From Hydrangea macrophylla (lineage: Eukaryota; Streptophyta; Magnoliopsida; Cornales; Hydrangeaceae), in contig CM066991.1 of assembly GCA_033977485.1 (NCBI GenBank), forward strand, positions 58,151,350-58,215,349: DNA of 64,000 nucleotides, written 5' to 3'. Position numbers and translations under genes: made by a program. Position 1 is the stretch's first letter, and each line of letters opens with the position of its first letter. The notes below the pieces were generated by a model. The model saw nothing but the letters and a program-made list of their open reading frames with translations. It did no database searches and had not been told where the DNA came from. Below are positions 34,201 to 42,740 of this stretch, one piece after another.

Positions 34201-37200
34201 CGTGGGACTCATCATTGAATTTTACCTGCAAAAAGATGGTTCTCTTTTGCATTGTCTATACAATGTAACAACATTCTATACTTCATTTATTCCTCTCCAA
34301 ATAATTAGTTAGTCTTCGGTACCTAATCACTGATCGATTAAAACAGTCAAGCATCACCTTATTTAAGATATGAAAACTGTCTACACCATGTCAGATGCTT
34401 CGTTGCAAAATTAGAAATAAGGCCACATTAATTACCTGAGCAATATGCACAACGTTATTCCATTTCCATCTAAAAAGTTGTCGCATAGTCACGACTGCAT
34501 CTTTTTTATACCATATGTAGTCACCACCCACCAAAAAAGGAAAAAGTAAAGCCATGTGTTTAACACTTGCACGTTATCCACTTGCACAGTTTATAGACTT
34601 ATTCTTATGCCTAAGTTTCAGAAAGAGTCGTCATAAGAAACACAAGATGCACGTGTAAGAAAAAGATTCTAAAGTCCATCTCAAAATATTTGGTACGTCC
34701 GTAACTGTATCTAGAAAGAAATGGTAGAGAGACAGAGAGAAAGAGAGAGAGAGAGAGAGAGATGAATGCCCAAGAAAATCTACTAGAAGAGTAGCAGATC
34801 TATGTTTTTAATTATGTTAGAAAAAACAACAGCTATTAACAAACATGCTATTTGAAACTACTGATATGACCTGATTTTTTTTCCCATGTTTGTGCAAGAA
34901 CTCGACTCAGTACAAGCAAACACAACTTGGCGATATAGGAGGAGAAGTTTTCCTCCACACTCTGAAAAACTGGCCACGAAAATATATGTTGAAGTAAATT
35001 GTCCCACATTGGTTGGAGATGGGATTGGTCATCACTAAATAAAAATGTTGGGCCTCTCCACCTAACAGCTTAAGCTTTAGGTTGGATAAAGAGTTTCTTC
35101 AATATGATTGCAAGAAAAAACGGGCAATGCTCCACGTGCACAAGTACAATATCTACAACTACACATAACAAATCACACGGGAAGAAACATACAAGTCCTT
35201 ATATCGGTTGAACAATACATTTCACAGTATGTCATCTTGAGTATCCTGTACTAACTCACCTCTGCTTCATGGGACGGCGCGCATTGTAAACGGAAATCCA
35301 CTGGGTGGCAGGACTACCTAGTCGTACTTTCTTCTTTGGTAGTTCATCTTCTTCCAAATTTATAAGCAATCTTCCCCGCTTTTGCCCAACCTGTTGACAC
35401 AAAAAGACAAGGTAAGTTAAGTATCATAGTATCCTGCATTTTATTCTAATTGGTCCATCTATTCAAAACTAAATCACAAATAAATAACCTTCAAAGCTCC
35501 ATCTATTCTAATTGGTCTTGACAGCGTGCAAGGTTCAATCAGACTTTCAAAAAAGGATATGAGCTTGGAATAATTTGGCTCCTCGTCAAATTTCATATTT
35601 GTAACAGCTTCAAGGAACTGCTTGAATGGGTTAGGACAAAAGCAACACATCAATTCTGGAGAAGTGCCCATTTTCTTTTTACAAACCAGGAAACTCTTGT
35701 TATCTCCCTGCCATTATTTCAAAAAAAAAAAAGTAAACTAAATTAAAGCGCACAACTTTTTAGCTATATAACAACACTACACGAATAAAATGAGAAATAT
35801 GCTAACCCACCTGGTAGCCTTGCCAAGGTAACCGTCCTCTAAGGAGAAATATTAATGTGTATGCCAACGACTCAAGATCATCCCGTCTACTTCCTGTTCG
35901 GCCCAAGTGTGCATGCACACTTGCATATCTTATTGTGCCCCTGCGAATGGAGGATATTATCATATATTCATTGAGCATAGAATTAAATCGTTGTTCAGAA
36001 ATCCACAAACCTGAATATATCAGGCCGCTGATCATACTCGACATGCTGACCAGATGCTGCGTCTTTCCATCTAGATGCTGAATCGGCAATGCATTAACGG
36101 CATTAGCAAAAAATACTTATCCTTGAATGGCAGTTACCATACAATAGAATCGTGAGCAAATCATAAAACCACATAAGATCAAAACTGCTGTCTATAGTTT
36201 AACACGGTGCAATACGAATTGATGATTCCACAAGGACAAAAGGTGACAGGAGGAAAACATGAGGAAGGACAGCATACCCAAACCAAGATCAATAAGATAT
36301 AGCTTCTTCTCATCCACAGTTCCAGGTTGGCCAAGTAAAAAATTTTCAGGCTTCACATCTCCATGGACAAAGCTGGTAGAGGAAAACGAAATTAACAGTA
36401 AGAAATAAGGAGAATAATTACAACAATAAAATTACTTAATCAGCACTAAATTTGTTTAAATCGTATCAGAATAGGGATGATAAGTCCAAATGTGGGCATA
36501 GAAGTTATCATTCAGTGGGAATTACCCCTTCAAATGAAGCTTTTCAAGAATTGATATTGCCTCAACAGCAATGCAAGCCGCCATATTGGGTGACATCCTG
36601 TTTCGGGTACTTATCAATACAAAAGCCAATATACTAGGTATGCAATGAAGGAAATCAAATTGTTTGTGTGCGTGAGAGAGGGATTCTATTTTCTTACGAC
36701 TGGCCTAAAGAATTCCAAACATCCCAAAGGCTGGGCCCAAGTATGTCCATGACCTGAAATATTTTTTGTCAATTTTTATCAGACACCAAGAACATTTGGA
36801 AGGTACGGTGACATGGACGTCTGAATTAAACCTCACCAGAATGTAAAAATCTCCTTGGCGACCCTTGAAGTGAACCCCTGGGACCCCATAACATCCATTC
36901 AGAGTGCTTTTTTACCAAACATCCAGTATGAGGAGAAAAACAAAGAAGGTTAAGACATCAAAAATTAAACAGATACAACACTAATATGTAAATATTAGAT
37001 GTACAACATCATGCTTACTTGTACACTTGCCACTCATAAGGAGGGCCATAATTGCAACCTTTACTATTCCGGTGTTCAAATTTCAATGCAACCTGTAAGA
37101 GAATATCTTTTAGAGAACCATATTTAAGATTACATAACCAATGAAAACGTTGTACACAGATGACTTTCAGAACAATACCTCAACTGCGTCTGGTCCTGTT

Positions 37201-38263
37201 CTCTCACTGCCACCACTTACCCTTCTGCCAACATAAACTTGGCCAAAACCACCCTTACCCAACTTCCTTTCCGTCTTATACATAGGAGAATGCCCCACTT
37301 GTACCTGCATTCAGCAACATAAAAGACTATTGTTAATATAGATTCTTCATTCTTATAAGAAGACAAAAAAAACACTTGAAATGCCTTTGCAAAAGATATA
37401 ATAGTAACAGTCAAAAGGAAGCGAGAAAGACGACCATAACAGTTACGGTTCCATACTGGTTGGTTCTGTACTGACTGATTCACAAGTCCTTTATTAATCC
37501 ACCTATCGTTTGGTTTGGGCTTAAGAGAAGGAAAAGGAAACGAAAAAGAAAATGAGAAGGAAACCTATTTCCCTGGTGTTTTCCCCTATGCTTAAATACC
37601 ACAACAAATTAAAAAATTTATAAAGTTATCATAATATCTCAAGAAAAGAGGAAGGGAAGTGACTCACCAAAATGGGATCTATTTTTCACTCTACTATAAT
37701 TTCTTACTATTTTCTCCGCTGTTTTCCTAATTAACCAAAAAAAAAAGTAATGTGACTCGGCATTTTCTTTTCCTTTCCTTTACTAAACTCATGAACTAAT
37801 CAGAGCCTTAAGGAATTTCTACAAATAAAAACATAACAAGGACGGAATATTGAGCGAAGCAGGAAGGTACCCTCTCAGGTACTGGAGTTGTACTTGCTTC
37901 TTCTTCAACTCCTACTATTTTGTCCGCACTTCCACCATCCATTGCAATATCCCTATCTGCGACCCCCTCTACTCGATTAAAATCTGGTTCTCCGGCTCCT
38001 ATAGCAACAGCGTCAGGAAGAACCTCACAAACTGGCTCTGGGTCTAAGTCTATCAACCTAATTCCCCTGCCTCTGCCAGCACCAGTTGGCCCTTTTGCTA
38101 CAGCTGTGGCATTACCACCTCTTCCTCTTCCTCCACCAACTCTCCTCCTGGTTCTGTTTTGAGTGGGCAACGGCCAATTTTCTGCTTGCTCAACGGGTTG
38201 AGGGGTAGGCTGAAGTTCACCAAGCCGTTTCGATCTTCGGGCTCCACTTCGCAGCTCTGGCAT
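10279..38263 (-). CDS. MLK: MUT9-like protein kinase (MLK / photoregulatory protein kinase), 16 exons, complete
   Basis: Exons in coding order: 38263-37871, 37304-37179, 37092-37019, 36906-36837, 36753-36698, 36597-36526, 36372-36278, 36077-36011, 35940-35811, 35707-35489, 35390-35260, 18109-17935, 17836-17746, 12038-11881, 11548-11360 and 10338-10279. They total 2106 bases (701 codons plus TGA), the usual length for the family, and every junction is GT-AG and phase-consistent. The order is a basic N-terminus starting [11 protein letters not shown], a casein-kinase-1-like kinase domain (glycine loop 147-157, K177, HGDVKPEN 267-274, DLG 292-294), a basic KKKVR patch near 453, then the conserved C-terminal domain ending CYGRTVC. 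Family members are nuclear Ser/Thr kinases that phosphorylate histone H3 Thr3 and light-signalling and clock proteins. The ATG was chosen because PELRSGARR is the conserved start; an in-frame ATG nine codons upstream exists. Introns 11 and 13 are swollen by transposons, yet no exon is damaged. Confidence 0.95.
10991..11308. mobile_element. Small non-autonomous Mutator-like element (MITE) in MLK intron 15
   Basis: A 318-base element is flanked by perfect 9-bp direct repeats GATCGGAAC (10982-10990 and 11309-11317). Its ends are imperfect inverted repeats (AAAGGGCGGAGCCAGG against AATGGCGGAACCACAG). A 9-bp duplication fits Mutator-like transposases; no coding capacity is present. Confidence 0.8.
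12039..13090. other. MLK intron 13, first part, with diverged duplicate block
   Basis: About 12300-12500 is a diverged direct duplicate of 14575-14760; both contain GAGAGCAGA, CTTTTCATATGAA, GATAGAAACC and CATGCCCAA-like runs. No gene is seen. Confidence 0.5.
13100..13620. repeat. Tandem tRNA-like / SINE-like repeats in MLK intron 13
   Basis: Three diverged copies share AAAAGCTTAAACTGGTAGAG and CTTCAACACCC. Two are preceded by GCTCTGATACCA, the complement of a tRNA-Met-like TGGTATCAGAGC. This may be a SINE or a fragment of LTR-element leader; the family is not identified. Confidence 0.45.
13621..14251. other. Intron 13 spacer
   Basis: Ordinary AT-rich intron sequence with no recognised domain or repeat. 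Confidence 0.4.
14252..14327 (+). repeat. (CT)n microsatellite, about 37 units
   Basis: Uninterrupted CT repeat. Arg-Glu reading frames over it on the minus strand are artefacts. Confidence 0.95.
14792..17044. mobile_element. LTR-type element with inverted right end, in MLK intron 13
   Basis: The element begins TGATAAGTGCTC at 14792 and ends GAGCACTTATCA at 17044, flanked by perfect 5-bp repeats TCACA (14787-14791 and 17045-17049). A direct copy of the left end starts at 16022, directly after a purine-rich AGTTTGGGGGTG tract, as expected for a 3' LTR. The right end (about 16648-17044) is an inverted copy of the first 400 bases of that LTR. The middle copy also has an internal duplication of about 95 bases (16440-16535 repeated to about 16630). 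No gag or pol is present, so it is non-autonomous. Confidence 0.8.
17096..17308. repeat. Perfect palindrome with duplicated left arm
   Basis: The left arm 17096-17168 (73 bases) is the exact reverse complement of 17236-17308. Between them lie a second exact copy of the inner 62 bases (17169-17230) and a 5-base spacer TCAGA. No mismatch is visible. It lies in MLK intron 13, 52 bases past the inverted LTR element. Confidence 0.95.
17309..17745. other. Intron 13 remainder next to exon 13
   Basis: No repeat or coding sequence recognised. The intron starts with GTTGGTTAAG at 17745 on the minus strand. Confidence 0.4.
18110..18450. other. MLK intron 11, right of exon 12
   Basis: AT-rich intron sequence with acceptor TTTGATTTATAG next to exon 12. 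Nothing else recognised. Confidence 0.4.
18451..18700 (+). repeat. Degenerate tandem repeat, GC-rich
   Basis: Four diverged copies of a 50-60 base unit share ATGGTTTGAGCA and CGCTCACCGCCT plus GGGCCCC. No function recognised. Confidence 0.6.
18701..20269. other. Intron 11 spacer with low-complexity tracts
   Basis: Holds CCCT-rich 18880-18960, (TA)n at 19494-19513 and a possible old LTR remnant around 19580-19930. No gene is seen. Confidence 0.35.
20270..20453. mobile_element. Relic related to the hAT-like element in the gypsy 5' LTR
   Basis: The right end reads CTCGGCCGAATT..CAAACCATG on one strand or the other and shares the CATGGTT terminus and ACTCGGCCGAG blocks with 21725-22886. The left end and target duplication are unclear. 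Confidence 0.4.
20454..21001. other. Intron 11 spacer with poly-C
   Basis: A run of about 20 C lies at 20653-20672. No coding or repeat family recognised in the rest. Confidence 0.4.
21101..21251. repeat. CAATCGATTG cluster upstream of LTR TATA box (5' LTR)
   Basis: Six perfect copies start at 21101, 21121, 21146, 21194, 21214 and 21242. The motif is self-complementary with CG at the centre. Confidence 0.95.
21315..21322 (+). promoter_or_regulatory. Putative TATA box of gypsy 5' LTR
   Basis: CTCTATATATATG lies 65 bases downstream of the last CAATCGATTG and upstream of a purine-rich transcribed-like tract. Also present in the 3' LTR near 30740. Confidence 0.5.
21725..22886. mobile_element. 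hAT-like non-autonomous element in gypsy 5' LTR
   Basis: It is absent from the 3' LTR, where the two flanks are joined. It is flanked by 8-bp repeats GCTGGTAA (21717-21724 and 22887-22894). Its ends are short imperfect inverted repeats, CATGGTTCGAAGTC and CATGGTTCAAGGTC. An 8-bp duplication suits hAT transposases. It has no transposase; it contains a (CT)n at 22149-22209 and repeats of CTCGGCCGA. Confidence 0.78.
22906..23061. repeat. CAATCGATTG cluster downstream of TATA box (5' LTR)
   Basis: Eight copies (six perfect, two with one change) lie in 156 bases. The 3' LTR has seven in the matching place. Confidence 0.95.
23385..23665 (+). repeat. LTR subrepeats (GCGGTGGATGG / TTAACGAG)
   Basis: Several copies of ATGCGGTGGATGGTTTATAT followed by CCTTAACGAGC occur here and again at 31625-31935 in the 3' LTR. 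Confidence 0.85.
24366..24380 (+). other. gypsy primer binding site
   Basis: TTGTATCAGAGCTCTAAG starts a few bases after the LTR end and resembles the initiator tRNA-Met site TGGTATCAGAGC with one change. Confidence 0.85.
24501..25493 (+). CDS. Intact acidic ORF of unknown function inside the gypsy element
   Basis: A 330-codon frame with ATG and stop lies between the primer binding site and gag. The first ~105 residues are a folded-looking part ([38 protein letters not shown]). Residues ~105-215 are strongly acidic and proline/valine-rich with repeated [17 protein letters not shown] text. The C-terminal third is Ala/Val-rich then acidic. No CCHC or gag core is present. I do not recognise a family; it may be the N-terminal part of this element's gag split off by a later rearrangement, or an extra ORF. 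It is uninterrupted while the downstream gag and pol are broken. Confidence 0.6.
   Translation: MQVSMDPKIHRFVGDSYGGHMIHEDTVEPADPEPYQDRVCQIASRYLEEDMWKALYVDGQTHPTQMRMDAYHSARIGRDIYQEILRLIRSKLEMDAIEFRAILGGPIEATPAVVPLSPVLKVPILEPHEQPKEPVSPEAEPIIDVALEDPEEDPVEDVEPVEDDEEPEENPKEDPELVEEEAMAVEDDVGAVGDEGMEDVAVEPEEQVVPEIPVVFDLPAGPVLHTAAIANMAAEWVATMVAQPAVAQIRQVALAYAMALVGDFAELIADVAEPAFDVEEMEVDDMIVEDWDIGVVVGGTVAPAEDDPPVEMDIALKDDAPAAGSDADNF
25749..26450 (+). pseudogene. gypsy gag core and two zinc knuckles
   Basis: The frame carries the retrotransposon gag core ([32 protein letters not shown]) and a Gln/Arg/Pro-rich tail. A stop follows at 26256-26258; in a continuing frame come two CCHC knuckles, [14 protein letters not shown] and [14 protein letters not shown], at about 26309-26425. 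The N-terminal part of gag is missing. Confidence 0.9.
26540..26904 (+). pseudogene. gypsy aspartic protease (broken)
   Basis: Contains the active-site motif ALFDTGA at 26583-26603, then a frameshift, an in-frame stop near 26692, and the conserved [19 protein letters not shown] segment. Non-functional. Confidence 0.9.
26949..27806 (+). pseudogene. gypsy reverse transcriptase
   Basis: Shows [60 protein letters not shown] and the active site FIDDIL. Conserved positions have drifted (PFGLTNAP-type text reads LFELTNAP). The frame is lost at 27806, within the GYYRR-type motif. Confidence 0.93.
27812..28336 (+). pseudogene. gypsy RNase H
   Basis: Shows [22 protein letters not shown]-like [29 protein letters not shown] and the end [13 protein letters not shown], followed by a stop. 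Confidence 0.93.
28382..29884 (+). pseudogene. gypsy integrase with degenerate chromodomain-like tail
   Basis: HHCC zinc region ([24 protein letters not shown]), catalytic core ([42 protein letters not shown]), then an in-frame TAA at 29153-29155. The core continues in 29159-29758 ([42 protein letters not shown]) and stops at TGA 29756-29758. A final block to 29884 ([18 protein letters not shown]) looks like a chromovirus tail. Confidence 0.92.
29540..30521 (+). repeat. 491-bp tandem duplication spanning integrase end and LTR start
   Basis: 29540-30030 and 30031-30521 are nearly identical. The junction carries the 4-base overlap CAAG. The first copy therefore ends with about 100 bases of LTR (from 29932) that do not continue; the true 3' LTR starts at 30423. 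Confidence 0.95.
30507..30677. repeat. CAATCGATTG cluster, 3' LTR, upstream
   Basis: Seven perfect copies, one more than in the 5' LTR. Confidence 0.95.
31165..31304. repeat. CAATCGATTG cluster, 3' LTR, downstream
   Basis: Seven copies, one fewer than in the 5' LTR because 16 bases are missing. Confidence 0.95.
32156..33274. mobile_element. Mutator-like non-autonomous element in gypsy 3' LTR
   Basis: Absent from the 5' LTR. Flanked by 9-bp repeats GCTCTCAAT (32147-32155 and 33275-33283). Ends are imperfect inverted repeats: TATGAAGCATGGACAC and, on the other strand, CTATGTAGCACGGATACG. The 1,119 bases contain GACACG-rich subterminal repeats and a GC-rich internal block (about 32435-32695) with overlapping ORFs on both strands, but no transposase. 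The internal block may be captured host sequence. Confidence 0.82.
33762..35259. other. MLK intron 11, left of the gypsy element
   Basis: AT-rich intron sequence with (TA)n at 33796-33811 and (GA)n at 34737-34762. About 35000-35100 resembles common plant repeat text (CCCACATTGG, AGCTTAAGCTTTAGG). The donor GTGAGTTAG sits at 35259 on the minus strand. Confidence 0.5.
35260..37304 (-). CDS. MLK: MLK exons 2-11 (kinase domain and linker)
   Basis: Ten exons encode residues 132-478. They cover the glycine-rich loop [11 protein letters not shown], the VALKFE lysine (K177), the catalytic-loop D269 in [14 protein letters not shown] instead of DFG, the segment [20 protein letters not shown] and [14 protein letters not shown], all standard for casein-kinase-1-like enzymes. 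Intron lengths here are about 78-562 bases (intron 10 is 98). Exon 11 ends after two bases of an Arg codon, completed in exon 12 some 17 kb away. The DLG variant is normal for the family and not a defect. Confidence 0.95.
37305..37870. other. MLK intron 1
   Basis: Donor GTACCTTCC at 37870 and acceptor GAATGCAG at 37305, minus strand. No repeats recognised. Confidence 0.7.
37871..38263 (-). CDS. MLK: MLK exon 1 (N-terminal basic region)
   Basis: The exon holds 131 codons. It is Arg/Gly-rich in its middle ([22 protein letters not shown]), a low-complexity segment usual for this family and possibly nucleic-acid binding or nuclear targeting, then acidic towards its end. It ends PER, with donor GTACCTTC. 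Confidence 0.95.
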
Positions 38264-39560
38264 CGTCACCCCATGCACATCACATCCCACTTGAATCCCC
38301 TAGGATCCCTTCAGATTTTTGCATCTGACAGACTGAAACCAACACCATGTGCACAAAAAATTAAAGTTACAACCACAAAGACTACAATAATGGACAAGAC
38401 TGCCCATGAAAATCCTGTCAAAACCCAAAAAAAGTAAACCTCAACGATAAAGCTAATGCAGAAAATGAGGAATTAAAGAACATCAAGTTGCAATTAGACA
38501 GAGCCACAGAAATGCGACATTAATGGTTAATTTCTCTTTCTGGTGATAACATTTCCAAGAGGATTCTCTAAGTTTATGAGGCATATGAAGATCGGAAAGA
38601 AAAGTAGCGTACTGAAAAAGTAACAGATTTCGAAGATGATGTCCAGACAGATTCTGTGTATGTTCCAAAATCTTTCTCCAACACATATTATTATGAAAGC
38701 CAATGTAGCTATAAAACAATATCAAATCTTAGTATCCGGGTATCCCATTTTCAATCCCCCCCCCCCCCCCCCCCCCCCCCCTCCAAAAAAAAAAAAAATT
38801 CCTTATTTTACTAGCAGTAATTAGTTTCAGCAGGAAGATAGCTCATCAGTATATTACCAAATCAATACATGACTAAAGTGAACACAAATCTATTTCAATT
38901 AAACAATCAACAAACTCTAAGCAACGATTAACTCAAAATCATACGAAATCCATGTATACCAAAACAAAAAAATTAATCCGATCACGATTAACTGATAACA
39001 AGCTCTTGAACCGATCATCAAACAAGATAGAAAGTCAGAATATATTTTGTACATTGAACAAGATAAAAAAAATAAAAATACTCACAGATCGTACCTCAAA
39101 ATCTGCAAAAAAAAAAACCAGAAGGATCGGATTCAAAAATTTGTGGAATCAATAAAATCAACCATCAAGGATACGTGATTATGACTCGATCGTGCTTTAG
39201 ATCTTCAGCACATACATGTGACATTTTGAAAAAAAAAAAAAATTCTTTTTTAATTATCAGAATAAAAAACTGAAAACTGTGGTAAAGTTGAGCTAAATTG
39301 AGCGGAAGATAAGGGAAGAGAATTGTAGGGTTTCGAAACGGAACAATTTTGGTGTAGATTTGAGGAAAGTTCAAAATGTGATGTGTTGGTTCCTGAGCTA
39401 ATCTGTCTCTCTCTCTCTCTATATGCGTATATATGTTTCTCTCTCTACATAAGCGGCTATCTATGGTGTCCGGAGCCTCTCCTGTTTTATAAGAAAAAAA
39501 ACAAAGGCATGCAATGCCATATGTGGGTCTTGTAATTAAACAAAAGATATCATACTTTTT
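38264..39560 (-). promoter_or_regulatory. MLK upstream region (5' UTR and promoter not resolved)
   Basis: Contains a poly-C run at 38758-38780 and (CT)n near 39406-39420. No clear TATA box can be tied to a start site. A 5' UTR intron is possible but not proven. Confidence 0.4.
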
Positions 39561-41590
39561 TTTTCTCATTTTAATTTGTTGGGCTGAGGAGGAGAGTGCA
39601 TGCTAAGCGTGTTAAGTTGTTAACCATTGGTAAAGGAGTAAAATGACATACCATAAATTTTGAATTTTAAATTTAATTTTTGTCACATGCAATGATATAT
39701 GGTTATATTAGTAATTGCTCGTGCAGAGGACACGGTATAAACGAAAGCGATAAATGAACCTACAATTTAATTGAAAAATTATGAAATTTGAATTTATTTT
39801 TTCATAGTTCTCAAAAAATTTATTGATTTTTAGAACTCAATCACGACTTTTAGTTTAAAAAATAAAAATAAAAAAACTCCAATTTGTAGTTTCTTAATAA
39901 ATCACTTGTCCTAAAATGTGATTGAAAGTTAACCAAAATCGCTCTAAATGTAGTGGAGAAGTTATTAAATGGTCTAAACCCATTGTCACGTGGTGGTCCT
40001 ACCAGTACGGGACTATAATGTAACAAAGCTGTCTATCTTTTAGGAGACGGAAAGCTTATACTTGGTAATATGGCAATTTACTACTAACCGAGATCACCAC
40101 GTGACATTTGATCCAGGACCATAGAATAATTTATCTTAAATATGAACACTACTGCCAGCAAATTCTTTGAGCTAAGACATAATAATCTTAAAGCAACTAA
40201 AAAACATGCTTACTCCTCAATCCCCAAATGATAATGGCATACTTCCAATATACTCATCTTTGCAAGTGAACTCAGCTTTATAGTACTTAAATAAAGGGAT
40301 AAGAAACCAAAGAGAGAAAAATTAAATATGAGAAGATTCCACAATTGCTTCTTGTAATCGATATTTTCCACTATACCCTATATAAATGTGTATATATATA
40401 CATATATATATATATATATGTTCATCAGAAATAAAAGAACCCAAAGTATCTTAAAATAAAGCTGAAAATGGGGGGGGGGGGGGGGGGGGGAATGGAATAA
40501 CTATTCTTATTTATCCAAGCTACAATCAGCTTACTCCTACCTCAAGTTATGGAAAATTAAAAAGGCATTCTAATGTCAAAAATGGACCAATTAAATGCTT
40601 CCACACATTTGAGAGAACAAATGAAAAGAAAATTCAAATTCTTATAAGAGAATTGCAATGAAAGAAGTTTTTTTTTTTTGCTTGGAGCAATGAAAGAAGT
40701 TAAAACACAGTAGTTTCTTTTCCGTAGTAAAAATTGTTTGACTTGACTTAATACCAATTGCATAACTAACACAGTTTTACGCAATTGTCCTAAATCTTTA
40801 GTCCAAAAAAATCAGGAAAAAAAAAAAAAAGGGCGATCATGGCCCAAATCCAAAAGCCACACATTGCCAAAATCCTCGCACATAATGGACAAAGAAACTC
40901 CGGGCAAGATTCACCATCACTATCAATTTTCTCCACTGTGATCCAAATTTGCAAATACATTTATAAAAATAAAAGATTAAAAAAAAAACCATTAAGTTTT
41001 CTAGGTCTCTTTTTTCTATCAACAAATTTTTCGGTGGTTCAATTCGCAAACATAAATAGTTGTTGGTATACGAGCCATCTAAGTTTTAGGGGTTCAAATT
41101 CACATTTTTTTGACGGTATGATGATAGCAAAAAGTAAACCACTGGACATCCGCGTAGCTAATCTTTGCTTTTGTAGAACCTATTTAGCAAAACCAAACAA
41201 CCACAACTGAAGTCACTAAAAATTGTTTCTCATAATAGAATCGTCAAATTAAAAAATCACAAATAATTATAATAAAAATCAGTCGCAATAGAAAATCTTT
41301 CCTGGGTTTCGGTTTCTGAATCATGCTTTAATTAAATTCAAGTAGAAAAGAATAAAAAATTAAACCAATACCAAGTAACTCATCCAATTTCTAGCAAAAA
41401 AAGATTCAAACAAAGAAAAGTTCTTGAAAGAAGAAATGAACAACAAACCTTCATAAGAATTGAAGAGGGCCTACCTTGATCCATGGCGCTTTGTGTGTAG
41501 ACTTCATATCCCAATATTCAAACTTTAGATTTTCGCTCTTTATCCTCTATTTGGCTGGCGAGGAATGAAAAAAAAAAAAAAATTTGAATG
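39561..41590. other. Intergenic, AT-rich
   Basis: No gene recognised. Contains (TA)n at 40390-40420 and poly-G at 40470-40490. Confidence 0.5.
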
Positions 41591-42345
41591 AAAACTTTTA
41601 TTTAACCAAAAACCATATCCCTATGAATTGGGATAGCAATACATGAAGGGCATAGATCAAACCAAGAAAAACAACCCTCAATAAGCAAGTTATGTCTAGC
41701 TAGAACATGAGCTGCAACATTATTCTTCCTGCCAACATGCTTAAATTGAATTTCTTCGAAATCATCAACCGCTCTCTGGATATCGTTGATGACATTCCCA
41801 TGGATTGCAAAACACTCATCATGAGCTTTGATATCATTAATAACCCGTAATGCATCAGATTCAATAATGGCTTTTTGGATGGCCATTTGCTTCAACAAAA
41901 TTGTTGCCCAATGTATAGATAGAGCTTCTATCATTTCCACAGAATAACAACTATATTCTTTCTTGGCCATAGCACCCACCACCTCACCCATTTGATTTCG
42001 GATAACCACACCCAGCCCAGAAATAGCTCCATTGTTGGTAAAAGCACCATCACAATTTGCCTTCAAGAAGCCTTCAGGTGGTGGTTCCCATTTCTCCACT
42101 GCATCATAACTCACAACAATGGTAGCATGGGAGCTCTCTGCTGCACAAAATTCTGCAGCAAAGCCCTCAATAATATCAGCCACTTCATGAGTTGTGTGGA
42201 CCTTTCCCTCATGAACCAAACTGTTACGAGCAGTCCAAATGTACCACAGGGCATAACATACAAAAGTCGCTCGGCTTCCAAGCATGGAATCCAAGACCAA
42301 CTCCCACCAGGTTGGAAAATCCATGCAAGGAATTTTCGGCAGCAA
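41591..42345 (-). pseudogene. LINE RNase H domain (3' end of element)
   Basis: The minus-strand frame carries plant LINE RNase H text: FLKANCDGAFTNNGAISGLG, GVVIRNQMGEVVGAMAKK, EALSIHWATILL, AIIESDALRVINDI and HVGRKNNVAAHVLARH. A 3' tail with poly-T on the sense strand follows at 41565-41590. The frame is open over 247 codons but isolated from reverse transcriptase. Confidence 0.9.
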
Positions 42346-42375
42346 ATTCTTTGGTAAAAAGAATTTCCAGACCTT

Positions 42376-42740
42376 TCAAACCCATCGGCAATCCGGGAGC
42401 GCATGTTCGATAGTTTCCATACAGTTTTTGCATCTTGGGCACCAAAGTTCCACTTGTATTTTCCTCTTCCTTAAAACAGCAAAGACTGGAATAATACCTC
42501 TGTAAGCACGCCAAACAAAGTGAGGAACCTTCGGGACCGCATGAATGTTCCAAATGGTATTCCAGATATCATTCCTCTGATTCGACGATCCAACACCACC
42601 CAGCATTTCTTTCAACCACAGAGAGAGCAAGCGATAAGCACTCTTTACACATACACCCCCTTCGAGCAACCATGCCAAATTAAAGTATCTTCCTTGTCCA
42701 CACGAATCGGAGTTCGGAGAATAGTTTCTGCTTCAATTGA
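42376..42740 (-). pseudogene. LINE zinc-binding region (zf-RVT)
   Basis: Minus strand: SAYRLLSLWL, IWNIHAVPKVPHFVWRAYRGI, LRKRKIQVELWCPRCKNCMETIEHALPDC. This is the cysteine/histidine region between reverse transcriptase and RNase H in plant LINEs. A frameshift separates it from the RNase H frame. Confidence 0.88.

Noticed and set aside
10279..38263. MLK as a pseudogene torn apart by a retrotransposon
   Set aside because: The insertion lies in an intron; all exons, splice sites and catalytic residues are intact and phases agree.
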